Assembly: GCA_019914995.1 (NCBI GenBank)
Contig: CM034141.1
Location: 6,736,001 to 6,800,000, forward strand
DNA: 64,000 nt
Reading direction: 5' to 3'
From: Acanthochlamys bracteata
Taxonomy: Eukaryota; Streptophyta; Magnoliopsida; Pandanales; Velloziaceae
The position numbers and the translations under genes were made by a program. Shown here piece after piece: positions 1-11,360 of this stretch. The first letter of the stretch is position 1. Every line of letters begins with the position of its first letter. The notes below the pieces were generated by a model. That model was not told the origin of the DNA, did no database searches, and saw only the letters and a program-made list of their open reading frames with translations.

Positions 1-3000
1 CCAAGGACCCTATGAGCAGCAAAGATGAGCCATGGCTGCTTCTGCCTGTCAACTGTTGCTAGGCAGTTCTCAATGAATGCGAATTGTTCAGTACCCTCTC
101 GCCAATCATGTTCTGAGTCGGCAATGCAGAATCTGAACATCCCAAAATCTGTGGAGTACCTGGTGTGCAAAAGATACACATCACTCAAGTATAAGCAAGT
201 AAGCAAGACATTAAAATAAGGTTAATCCTGGAATTTTTCAATTTTTTTAACATCAGAATGGTTTCATTCTTCATACTCATATTTTCCCAGAATCAAGCAA
301 ACCTTGAAAGTTGAAGGATTGGGTGATCAATGATCATTGTTCTAAAGATTTCAAGTCAATGATCTAAACATTATATCAAAAGAGTATTACAGAAGATTTT
401 GCCTTTGGCATTGTTAATTGAAAGGTGTAAGTTACCAGAACTTAGCCCTATTCTCGGCAGGGACATAAAACATGGTTTCTGCAAGTACACCACATTCACC
501 CCCAGAATCCTGAGTGTTATAGAAGGATCCTGAATCTGGCCAGTCGCGCTCGTGGTTGCCGCTTCAGTATTAAAAAATAACAAAACCTCAGTATATGTGA
601 TAAGCATTATACAGAATCACGCATTTGTTTCCAGGCACACAAACATCTCTAAGAGTTGGCATACCTTGCAACCATGTATGGAACTTTTGACGCGATTGGC
701 TCCACTTGGGATGTAAATTGATCCCACTGAGAAAGATACCTGCAAAAGCAAACCAAATCATAATATCGATCAGTTCGACCAACGTACTAGATAAAACATT
801 AGTGAATATTTTGTTAGGAAGATTTCATGTGGATCAGCATTTAGCTAGAATGAACACAGCATTTTCATAGAAAATTCAAACATCATAAATTAGCAGCTCA
901 CCCATTTGCGTAGCTCAAATCCCCAATATGGAAAACTATGTCATAGTTATTGATGTCTTTAACCAGCTGGTCTGTGGTGTTCAATGAGCCTGGCTGATAG
1001 TTCTGGTACTCATTGCTACCATCTCGTTCTGCCTGAAATAGCAACATCAGATGTTAATCTCTTGTACTCTGTAGTTGCATCTGATAGCACTGGTTTCCTA
1101 GAATCTTTTAGGCATACTTACGAAGAATGGTAAGCTCATGCATGTACATGGACGGTCTTGACAAAAATAAGCAGTACAATCTCAAGTCAAAGAGGAAACA
1201 TTTCTTCAACATGACTATTGATGGGTTATAAACAGATTGCTTATTTAACTTAAAGATAGAAGTACTACTGAACCTTTCCCATATCTCCGAAAATAATTAC
1301 ACGTTGCAAAGAATTTTGTCCTGGAAAAGGAGAAGCCTTGAAAGAATAGTCCTTGCTCCATACATATGAGCCATCTAACAAGCGATGTCCTATTTTATAA
1401 GTATATTCTGAATTTGGCCACAGATCTTTCAAAAAGCTTGTGTGGAAATATCCTGGTTCCCTCCATCCTACTGTCCTTGCTGGCGCACCTGCAACAAATG
1501 ACACACTTAAGACAACTTCATGTCAACTGAAAGTTTGGTTTCCAATATAACTCTCAAGCTACAATAATATAGAAAGAAGGCATCAAATTAGTCCTACTAT
1601 TCTTTGTTACTTGTTTCTTATTGATGATCTTTCTAGTTCTTTCAATTTTAAAGTTTTCACTATTTAGACTGAATTCTGGTTAACTCCTACTTAGTAGCTT
1701 TTCAATGATTAGTCTAGGGAGAAAAGAACATGGCCATACCACACACGCTGTTTCGAGAGAATGTCAGGGTTCCAGCAGGTGAACGCTGCTTAGAGCCCCA
1801 TTTCAGACCCCATTCCACAAATGGAACAGCCTCATCTATGTTGTAGCCACTCGTCCAGGTCACGGTCATCTAATAACAAAAACCATCATCTTGAATGTCA
1901 ATGCAAACAATTTTTCCAAATAAAGCAGCAGATGGTTGGTGCAGTTGCTTAATTAGTAGGCGTTTTAGGCTTTTCAGCCATTCGAATGTTTGCCATCATA
2001 TATTGGGGATAAGAAATATGTTAACATCTAAATGGTCTATTAATTAACAAATTGCGGTTGAGATCATGGGTGGTAAAGCTAGAACAGGAACTTACTTCAT
2101 TCCATGCCTTTCCTTGGGCAAGTCGAGGATAAGCAGGTGCCTTAGGATTTGCAAATGAAACAGCATTTGAGACAGCAACTAGCTTAGGCTGCAAAATTAT
2201 CAACAATAAGTAAAACTTTAGTTGTCCATAATTTTCATTTTTAAATTATCAGAGGTGGAACAATGTTTTGATGGGAAACATGCAACATTTACCATGTCTG
2301 TAGCAGGTGAATAATTGATGGTGACATCCCGAAAAAGAATTGCTACAAGATAATGAAGGAGATATGAATTGTTTATGCAGTGTATACAAGTAGAAAAAAT
2401 ATGCTCACATTTGAAAGGCCGCCAGTGAACAATGCAAAGGAGAAATCAGCTCGCTGATTGATCAATTGAAGCCTCAAAGAGTTCGTTCCAGTTTTTGTGT
2501 AACTGTAACTCGAGAAGTTTGCAAATTGATACTGCAGAAAGAAGCACTTTATTAATATCAGAAGGACCAAATGCCATTGTTTCCTTAACAATATTCACCA
2601 GATTCCATGTAAGGGTACGCTGTACTACCTTAATTGGTGCAGAACAAATGAATGGAGCTTGCTCCCTCTGGGCACCAGGATCTTGTGCGCAAGTCGATGA
2701 ACTGAAAAATGAGTCAACGGCGATCAAATTAGGCATCAATCATAACCATCGCATACACATCAATTTTCACCTAACAAACACATTACAAGCATTTCTATCT
2801 TAAACAAGTAAGAACGACCTATCCCGCCTACCTACCTTCATACTTGCATAAGACATACATAGTATATGTTCATATATGAAATACACATGCATAAATACGT
2901 AATAGTAATAACACCATAGATAAATATGTGTAGCATATTAAATTTATAAGCTATACACAGGTAACAAGGGAAAGTAAAAGGAAGGCTTACTTGAACTTTG

Positions 3001-4116
3001 CTGGAGAGAACACTCCAATCCAGTCGCTATCTGATGGAGTAGGATTCTTAAGCTCCACTGTCACCCATTCTGTATATTGTCCCTGTTATCAAGCATATTA
3101 TGGATAAGCCCAGTATAAAAATTCAGAATCAAGATTGCAGGATAGTGACTTGAAAGATAAAGAATGCATCATAAGAAACTCTTTTCTGGAAGAACTTTAT
3201 GTGAAGCTTCCGGGTGAGAAAAACAAAATCAAGCGGAGTTATCTTGATTCAGAATGTATAACTTCAAAGTTGAAGGCTTTACGGCATGGACTCTAATTCT
3301 TAAATCTAGTTATTCCTAAGTTGACTCCATTAATGACGAAAATACCCTTGTTCTTATGGTTATAACATGCCATAAATCTCCGCTAATTATGCTACGTGTA
3401 GTATCAAACAAGAAAGGGTTTGAAAAACTGGTAAAATTTTCAACTTTGTGATTAGTCTGAAATTAAGGATGTTGATATCAGAGGAAGAATCTCTATAATT
3501 AATGGAGAAAAACTCCAAAATATCATAAAAGATGAAAGCTAGATGCAGATTACTTCATAAAATTGAATTGCATAGGAGCACACGCATTTCTCCCAAGTCT
3601 AATACTAAATTTGTTTGCTGCCATTAACGATTCTACCTAACAATCAAAACTTACAACATGAAAAGCATCTAAACCCATCTCATTCACAAAGTTGAAAGAC
3701 ATAAATATCAAATCTCATTCATGACTTTTCACAAACATCTTAGTCACTGATCTATCAGTTTTACAAACACAGTTTCTTTTCCTCTTTTTTTGAGAAAGAA
3801 ATGGCATTCTATTGAATTGGAATTAAGAAGGGTAAACACAGAAAAGTTGTATCTTGCTATCTGAGAGCAGCATAAAGATCTCCGGCGAGATCAAACAACA
3901 ACATCAACAAGGCAATAATGAATAATCATTGTTGAGCATGATTACCTTAGTTCCCAACAGCAGAGGGGAAGCTTTAACATGAACAGAGTTGTCAAGGGCC
4001 AACGAAGCTTTCTGAATCGCAATCTTCGACAACGGTTGAACTCCGGCAGTGTGCCCGGCAGCACCGCCTCCGCTGGCGAGAAAGACCAACACGAAAACTA
4101 AAACCAATCGCAGCAT
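1..4116 (-). CDS. Purple acid phosphatase, PAP1/24/27 type (3' part missing)
   Basis: Secreted metallophosphoesterase family; Arabidopsis relatives are labelled 'probable inactive PAP' 1, 24 and 27. Eleven exons are visible: 4116-3946, 3082-2991, 2701-2629, 2531-2409, 2188-2096, 1869-1740, 1488-1274, 1032-902, 739-665, 561-436 and 159 to the edge, about 462 residues in continuous frame. The N-terminus (MLRLVLVFVLVFLASGG) is a signal peptide. Metal-site blocks follow in family order: FGDMGK (about residue 295), HIGDLSYANG (about 337), GNHERDW (about 369) and AAHRVLG at the window edge. The last GHxH block lies outside, so catalytic competence cannot be judged. A TATA-like stretch sits near 4175-4182. 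Family assignment is secure; the exact orthologue is not. Confidence 0.93.
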
Positions 4117-4174
4117 TGCTGCTGAATTCTTGAAAAGAATTGAAACTATGTATTGAACACACTAGCAGAAAGGG

Positions 4175-4182
4175 TTTATATA
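4175..4182 (-). promoter_or_regulatory. TATA box of the PAP gene
   Basis: Read on the minus strand this is CTATATAAACCC, about 60 bases upstream of the PAP start codon. Position and sequence suit a core promoter; no other evidence. Confidence 0.5.
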
Positions 4183-4429
4183 GAAAGATTTTTCTATAAA
4201 AAAAATATTCGATTAATTGATAATGAAAACTACAAGAAAATAAAGAGGAATCTTTGAGAAATTGCTGGGTAAAGATGGATCAAATTAAATTCAAAAACGA
4301 ACTTAACCGTACAAAAGTAAAATAGTAAAATGATGATATATAGTTTGGAATTTGCAATTTGCAATTTAAGACCTCCATATTTGAGTTCTGCAAGAGTGTT
4401 GGTACATTTTTAGATAACATTCAACGACA

Positions 4430-4665
4430 AAGGAGGTTTTTGGAGAGTACTTATAAAATAGAAAATTTTGAAAAATCAGTTTTATTTTTTTTATTTTTAA
4501 AAAAATAATAAAAATATACTATAAAAAGATCTCACTTCGTAGAATTTTTTTATATTTTTTAAAATTTTAAATAATTTTTTATATAATTATAAAATATATA
4601 TTAAAAAATATAAAATAAATAAAAATTGATAAATAGTTTACCATAAGCGTGCCAAACAGCCCCAA
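4430..4665. repeat. AT-rich MITE-like copy 1
   Basis: An AT-rich unit with the core CACTTCGTAGAATTTTTTT near 4540-4560 and the end GTGCCAAACAGCCCC. The core recurs in the other copies listed for this window. No clear target duplication was seen. Confidence 0.5.
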
Positions 4666-5695
4666 AGTACTAGCTCTCAGAGATCTCGGAGGGTATATTC
4701 TATATACCTTATTTAATTTCTGCTTTCTAATTTCAATGGATATGTATTTAATCTAATGCCATTTTGTATATTTATTTACGCTTTCACTAGGGAGTGCTTA
4801 TCAACTCTTTAAATTCTATTTTTTTAAAACTTATTTTTAATATAAAATAAATAAATATTTTAAAATAAATATTTTTTATTAAAAAAGTTTCAAAATTTAC
4901 TATTAATAAAAAATTAATAAAAATTTATTTTTTATTAAATATTTTAAATTTTAATTTAATTTTTTTAAATTTATTTTAAAAAATAAATTTAGCTCAAGGT
5001 AAACACATCTTTAGTTCTATATTTATGTATTGTAATGTATAGATTCATTCCTTAAATTTAGATGGAACACTACCAAAATAAAATTTTAGTTCCGTGCCTT
5101 TCATGCTGTCCTTATCTTTGCATAGAAGCTTTTGAAAAATTTATTCCAAAAAAAAAAAGAAGCTAAGTTGGTAGATTTGCATGTAACATGTGTGGCTTGT
5201 TTAATTAGTTATTTTGAAAAAATGGACTTACTATGTAAATTTATAATAATTAAGGTTCGTGTATGTATCTCGCGTTGAACGTCTAAGGCCCACAATGAAC
5301 TGTTCAATTTAAAAGGACCACAGGTCCAACAGCCCATTAAATTTAAATGTCTCGTGATACCATCTTGACATTTTTCATTTTGGATGATAGGAGGGAATAA
5401 CGAATTATCCCCTGAGATCCTGCAATAAGAACAATAATTTCCTTCATAATTTGGGAAACTATTTGGTGTTATTCACATTTTTCATTTTACTTTCTTTAAT
5501 TTTTCATTTCTAAAAAATATTCTACATATTTTAGAATTTTTTAACTTAAAAAATATAAATAAATTATAAAATTATTATATATACTTTTCTTAATTTAGAA
5601 AATAACTATTTTTTTAGTAAACTCTGTTAAAAAATTTTTTATCAAAAACTTTTTTTATAAGCACCCAAAACTGCGAAATGATCCAAACTTGGTGA

Positions 5696-5960
5696 GTGAG
5701 TGCGTTTGGGATTGCATTCCAAACGTTACTTTTCAACTTTTTCTATTTTATATTTTTTAATATATATTTTATAAATATTTAAAAGATTTATTTAAAAATT
5801 TAATATATATAGAAAAATTCTACGTAGTGAGATCTTTTTATTGTATATTTTTATTATTTTTTTGAAAATAAAAAAAATAAAACTTGTTTTTCAAAAAAGA
5901 TAAAAATATCTTTATTTTTAGAAAAGCTCTCATAAGCACTACCAAACGCTCCCTAATAGA
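5696..5960. repeat. AT-rich MITE-like copy 2
   Basis: Bounded by GTGCGTTTGGG on the left and CTACCAAACGCTCCC on the right, which gives imperfect terminal inverted repeats. The core ATTCTACGTAGTGAGATC lies near 5815-5835, reversed relative to copies 1 and 3. Likely a non-autonomous DNA transposon. Confidence 0.55.
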
Positions 5961-5974
5961 TCGGGCTAATGAAA

Positions 5975-6165
5975 TGAAGTTTTTCTAAAAAAGATGATAT
6001 TATTATTTTTTTATTTTTAAAAAATAATAAAATTATACAATAAAAAAAATTTTATTACGTAGAATTTTTTATACTTTTTTAATTTTTAAATATTTATAAA
6101 ATATATATTAAAAAATATCAAATGAAGAATTAAAAAATACTGTCGGAGATATGCAATCCCAAACC
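5975..6165. repeat. AT-rich MITE-like copy 3, inverted next to copy 2
   Basis: Carries the core TTATTACGTAGAATTTTTT near 6050-6070, in the opposite orientation to copy 2 immediately to its left. Together the two make a large imperfect palindrome. Ends are not sharply defined. Confidence 0.45.
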
Positions 6166-6180
6166 AGCTCTAAGTCTTTT

Positions 6181-6425
6181 AAGAGCTGTTTGGGATTATT
6201 TTTTTCCAACAAAATTTTTCAATTCTTTATTTCACATTTTTCAATACGTATTTTATAAGTATTTAAAATTTTATTTAAAAATTTAGAAAGTGTAAAAAAT
6301 TCTACGTAATGAAATCTTTTTATTGCATATTTTTATTATTTTTTTTAAAAATAAAAAAATTAGATCTCATTTTTAAAAAAAGATAAAAATAAATTCTATT
6401 TCATGAGCACTTTCAAACGCCACTT
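6181..6425. repeat. AT-rich MITE-like copy 4
   Basis: Begins GAGCTGTTTGGGATT and ends TTTCAAACGCCACTTT. The core ATTCTACGTAATGAAATC near 6300 matches copy 2 in orientation. No convincing target duplication was identified. Confidence 0.5.
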
Positions 6426-7356
6426 TAAACTATTCATAATCGTTCACATTTCATAGTCAATAACTGTCTCAAGTCTCTTCTAATGAAAATCCAATCGAAG
6501 ATAAGTAGCGAAACTTTGATTTGAATACAATTGGGCTTTAATTGGATAAGATCAAGGAATACTGTAAACAAGACCGGCCCATTGAATTTGTATTAAAAGC
6601 CCAAATCAGTACGACGGCGCGAAAACAACGGCGATCCATTCATCAGTGTTTCCGCCAAAAACATGAACAACAAAAACAAATTCTCCTTTATTGCTCAATC
6701 TATTTTCTTCTCAAATTCTGTTTTGTCATCTTTGTTTCTCCACCGCTACATTTGCTTTTCTCTTAGAAAAAACCCAAAAGTTTTTTTTTTTTTTTTTTTT
6801 TTTGAGATTATTCTTTTTGGTTCGCTGTAGTATCTTCTTGTTTCTTTCTTTGATTACATTTCAATCCAGTCTTCCCACCAAGGTAAACTACCAATTTCAA
6901 TCATTCATGCATGCAATGTGAAACAATCTATATTAGTTTTCTTGAAAAAAGTTTTTAATGTTTGATTTCTGTCTTTTCGAGATTTGATTTTCAGGTTGTG
7001 GGTTGACTGGTAGCTTTTTCTTTTGGGTCTCGGTGATCTCCGCGGGAAAGCAGCCTCTGTTTTCGTAAGTTCATTTTCTTTTCTGAATCATAATTTAGAT
7101 TTTTTTTAATTCTTGATTTTGTTTCCAAAAATAAATTTCTAGAAATTCGGATTTTCGATGCTAGATCAAAAAGTTGAATTCTATAAATTTTGTAGAATTT
7201 TTTCTCAATATAATAGTTTATGCAGAATTTCTTCAGGAAGAATTTGCTTTTAATTATTTGTTTTCAATTTGATACAGCTAGAAAATCTCCAGTTTATAGC
7301 AATAAAAAGGTTCAAGTCCTGTTGATCAAGAGACAAAGGTATACAAAAAACATTGC

Positions 7357-9274
7357 ATGGATTCCATAAAAGAAGATGAAAATAAGAAACCACACAGAGA
7401 GGAGGCAGCCAAGAAGAAAAACATCGACGATGATCTACAAGTGCTTGATGAAAAATCGAAGCTTGAAAAACAAAGTTCATCTTCTTCCACTACCTCTACA
7501 GACTCATCATCTGAAGGGGATTTCTTTCAGCTCGAAGAACTCGGCAAACGACAGGCTCAACATGCCGAAACCAATACAGAAGAAGTCTTGCCTTCTGGCA
7601 CCAGAGCCGCTTTCCATGAAAACAACGGAGGAGTCAGTAGACATAGTTCACCTAGCACAAGTCGAACTACGAACCTAGTTGATCTTGATATTCCGTTCCC
7701 TTCAGCTCCCCAACATGAACAATCGCCTGTTGCGAGAACGTTCTCGGCCGCAGTTGAAGAACAAACGATGCTTGGGAGACCACTGTCTCCAGACATTCCT
7801 ATCAGCAGTCATGCATCAGACAGCTATGGAGTGTATGGAGGATTGCAATCTCCACAAACTCAAACAATGGTAAGGAACGATGCACCCGATCCGAATAGAA
7901 TACCTTCTTCGATCTTCACTAGAACGAGGTCGACTACACCGATGGAATGGAGTGTCGCTTCTAATGAGTCTTTGTTCAGTATTCATGTTGGAAATTCAAG
8001 TTTCTCCAGGGACCAAGTGTTCCTGCTGGGAAGATCAGGAGAGCTTGGTAATTTCCCGAGCCCGATTGAGTACCAATTGCCCATGACTGCACCCAGCGCG
8101 AGTCCCGTGAGTTCGGTTACTGGTCACAGGCTGGAGCCACCAGAAACGGCTCAAGAAGCGAATGCCGAAGCAATGAAGGAGGTTCTCAGGGCAGCAGCGG
8201 AGACTCAAGCTGACAAAGACAATAACAAGTCTCTGATGGGAGGTGCCAGTGTATCTCGGCATTCTGATGGTAGCACGACAAGCTTCAGATCCTTCGCTTT
8301 TCCAATGTAAGCCCTCTTTCTTACAATTCTATATTTTTAGCATGTATCTAGTTCTTATGAATGAATGAATTGATAGGCAAGAAGAAGTCATGTCAACATC
8401 ATAAGACAAACAATTTAGGGACAAAACATTGTGCGTATGTGTCTGTGTGCCTTGTGAGCATAAAAATTTCTGATAAGCATTAGATTCTGAATGTTCAAGT
8501 TCTAAAAGCAGCAGTGTTCAAGTTTGCGCGCGCATCTGTAGGTCGTCTACTGGCTCTTTGGGGAGTGTTTCTGCGCGCTGCTGTTGTTGCTGTTGCGAGA
8601 TAGGATGCAAGAGAAGACGGTGCAGCGAATGTTCCCATTGCTGGAGCATAAGATGCCTAAAGTGCTGCACTGGCGGTTGTGCATGTTTCCAGTGGAAGAA
8701 ATGTTGCTGGAGTTGTGGATGTTGTTGCCAAAAATGTGTTACTACATGTTGCCAGTTCAAGAAATGTTGCAAAAGTTGTGGATGTTGTTGCAGAAACGGC
8801 AGTGGTGAACTTGTTGAAGGCTCTTCACGTTCTTCTTCCGATAACTCATTTTGCTCTTGTTTTCATTCCTGCAACTGTTGTGAAACTTCTCTGAGCTGCT
8901 GCTATCCGATAAAATGCTGTAGAAGTTCGTGTTTTCGGTGTTCTTATTGCTTACCTTCTCTCTGCTGTTTGACTCAGTACGTTTAACTAGGATTGATTGT
9001 AATGTTAGAATCATTCTGTTGCGAGTGCTTGCGTTTGTTCAGCTACTGCATTTGTTCTTTTTGCTATGGCAGCAATTAAGAATTTCTTTTTGGTTGCAGA
9101 TTGACGGGTGACAGAAGCGGTTCTTTGAAGACAGATCCTCAAATTTCAAAGGCAAAATCGAAAAAGAAACAACCGGTATCTCAACCAGATACAACAACAA
9201 CAACACCGTCGCCTGCTCCTGCTCCAGTAGCAAGTAGATGGTTTCCGTGCTTCACTTGCTCTTACTGTTGTTAA
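7357..9274 (+). CDS. Plant Ser-rich protein with Cys-rich C-terminus
   Basis: Function not recognised. Exon 1 (7357-8306) encodes about 316 residues: a charged start (MDSIKEDENKKPHREEAAKK), a Ser/Thr run, and a mostly low-complexity body ending in SFAFP. Exon 3 (9100-9274) encodes LTGDRSGS, a Lys/Pro/Thr-rich linker and the end WFPCFTCSYCC. Exon 1 to exon 3 is in frame (374 residues). A 435-base exon at 8542-8976 has matching phase on both sides and would give 519 residues; it is listed separately. The 5' leader from about 6650 to 7356 seems to hold introns, and an intron with borders GTAAGT and TTGCAG follows the stop. Cys-rich plant proteins of this build may be membrane-associated, but I see no clear helix to prove it. 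Confidence 0.75.
8542..8976 (+). other. Candidate cassette exon encoding a 30%-cysteine domain
   Basis: Acceptor CATCTGTAG at 8541 and donor CA/GTACGT at 8977 bound 145 codons. The open frame carries 44 Cys, including the repeated pattern KKCC-x-SCGCCC (near 8690-8740 and 8760-8800), many Lys/Arg and several Trp. Upstream exon 1 ends in phase 2 and the last exon starts by completing a phase-2 codon, so the exon can be included or skipped without changing frame. This could equally be a constitutive exon. No transcript evidence is available here. Confidence 0.6.
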
Positions 9275-10073
9275 TAGTAAGTATTCGTAGTCACTTTTTT
9301 TTAATATACAAAAGAAAGAAAACTCTAGCAAATAAAATAAAATCAAACAATTTTAATCTTATTGCAGGTTTTCAATAATAGAGATGTAATGTAAAGCTGT
9401 CATTGTGTTAATTTGCAAGTCATAGACCAGCACTAGACCAGCTCCATGGAAGACCGCCATCCATGACGGATTCCATATGAAGATTTATGAATATGAACAC
9501 AACTGAAGGGGGTGTGATGTCCTATTAACTTGTGCATACCTATATAAGATGTAAACTAGTGCTATTTATTGTTAGGTTTCTGCCTGTAATCAGTGCAGAA
9601 AACTGGTCGTATTAATTAGAAATAGTTCAAAGGTTCTCTACACGTGTCTTATTCCCTTCATTTCATGCTGCTACACTGGCTCAACGCTCTTGCACTACAT
9701 AGACTGCTGATTACTCCCATAAAATGATAATGAACATCTTGAATCAAGTTTCTGCAGGCATTCCATATCAATGACCCACAAATAGAGTGAATTCCACTGC
9801 TAAGTTAAAAGATAACAAACAACGAAACATGGTTCTACCCAGTGGGAATACGGATATATAATGTTAGATCATACAAAACTCGGGTAAATTCACCTTAACA
9901 ACAAAGCCAATTCCTGCTTTTCTTTTCCGTCAAGATCAAGCTTCTCTCACCTTTATCATTACCATGGCCATGGCATCTGTATTACACTACATTATCTTGG
10001 TGGCTGCTGGCTCTTCCAGGTTTGATTAAACGGGTAGAAGTTTGTCACCTGTGACATCCAACTAATGAGAGAC

Positions 10074-10352
10074 TAAGGGGCCGTTTGGATTGGCTTTTTT
10101 CAAACTTATAAGTTGAAAAAAGTTTCAAATAGTGATCAATGGGTGTTTGGATGAATGACTTTTAAGTTACTTTTTTAACTTATAAGTTGGAAAAAAAAAA
10201 GTTACTATGAGTAACTTTTTCAAAACTTTTTTGTTTATTTGAAAAAAAATAACATTATTGACCCTATCAAATTAACATAATTACATACATATACATATAC
10301 ATATACACATATATACATACATATACATATATACATACACATACATGTATAC

Positions 10353-10404
<52 letters not shown>

Positions 10405-10696
10405 GTATACATGTATACATATGTACATGTATACATATACATGTATACATATACATATACATGTATACATATACATATATATATATATATATATAGATAT
10501 ATATCATTATTATAAAGGATATTTTAGTCTTTGTCAAATATCTTCTTCAACTTTTTTTCAAAAAAAGTAAAATTTATCCAAACACATACCTCTTTTTTTA
10601 AAAAAAAGTTTTCAGCTACTTTATTTTTAAAAAAGTCAAAAAAATAACTTTTGTCATAAAAATTAAAACTTTTAAGTTTATCCAAACGGCCCCTAA
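10074..10696. mobile_element. Harbinger/Tourist-type MITE with TAA target duplication
   Basis: Element body 10077-10693 (617 bp). The terminal inverted repeats begin GGGGCCGTTTGGAT on both ends, and TAA flanks each side (10074-10076 and 10694-10696). A 3-bp TAA/TTA duplication and GGGGC..GTTTGG-like ends are typical of PIF/Harbinger MITEs. The middle (about 10270-10505) is a TA/CATA microsatellite. No transposase. Confidence 0.8.
10270..10505. repeat. TA/CATA microsatellite inside the MITE
   Basis: Long alternation of TA and CATA/TGTA units. It explains the Tyr/Ile-rich reading frames on the minus strand. Confidence 0.9.
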
Positions 10697-11360
10697 CTAC
10701 CCTCACGGAGACTAGCTGTGATTTATGTTACAAATCAGACCTGCAATGTAAAACCAATTGGTTAAAAAAAGGCCTAAATTGCATATACCAATGCAGAGTT
10801 GTACTTTAATTAATACGATTCTTTAACAGTTTGAAATCCTTTAAAGAACTTTTCAACTCTGAGGTAAATTAGTTACCATATCCTCTACGATACATAAAGG
10901 TCGATACAAAATTAAATTACATGAGTTCATACACATGGGGACAAGAATAAAGTTTCTCAATGCACCTTGATTTTAGGTGCAATGTATGTCTTGCAGGTAG
11001 TTACTTCCTGAGTGAGAAAAATTACTATCCAAGTTTGTTTTTTGTCAGTAAATAAACTAGTAGTGTTGTCTCTTGAAGTATTCTCTTGAGTTAGCTTCTG
11101 TTTGGTCTTTTAGCATTTCCCTTCTGATAAACTGCTTCAAACAATTAAGAACGAAGTAAAGTAACCTGTAACAATTTAGTTGCATAGAAGGAAAAATAAC
11201 AATAGTAGCAGAACAATAAGAAAGCATCATTCCCCTTAAAGGAGCAATATGCGCTAGATAAATGGTTCATGAAACCAAAGTGGCATGCAGCTTACCTGAA
11301 CAAACATATTCACAAAAATAGATGCAATATCACAGACAATAATTGCAAAACAGATTAGTC

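Larger units (their letters stand above)
4200..6600. other. AT-rich intergenic region with MITE-like copies
   Basis: No gene is seen here. The stretch is mostly A/T homopolymer-like sequence and holds several related AT-rich copies whose ends carry CGTTTGG or CCAAACG; these are listed separately. Confidence 0.7.
9275..11360. other. Intergenic region with a MITE, otherwise no gene seen
   Basis: Holds the 3' leader of the Ser-rich gene, a Harbinger-type MITE (listed) and the 3' flank of the WD40 gene. The long ORFs near 10.2-10.5 kb come only from a TA/CATA microsatellite. Confidence 0.7.

Noticed and set aside
2290..2335. Exon-like stretch DVTINYSPATDM on the minus strand in the PAP gene
   Set aside because: The flanking exons already join in frame as FTGGLSN-PKLVAVS, matching the family; including this piece would insert residues not found there.
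8518..8772. Minus-strand ORF rich in His, Gln and Leu
   Set aside because: It is the reverse reading of the TGT/TGC-rich Cys exon on the plus strand.
10235..10537. Minus-strand ORF of alternating Tyr, Ile, Met
   Set aside because: Produced entirely by the TA/CATA microsatellite inside the MITE.
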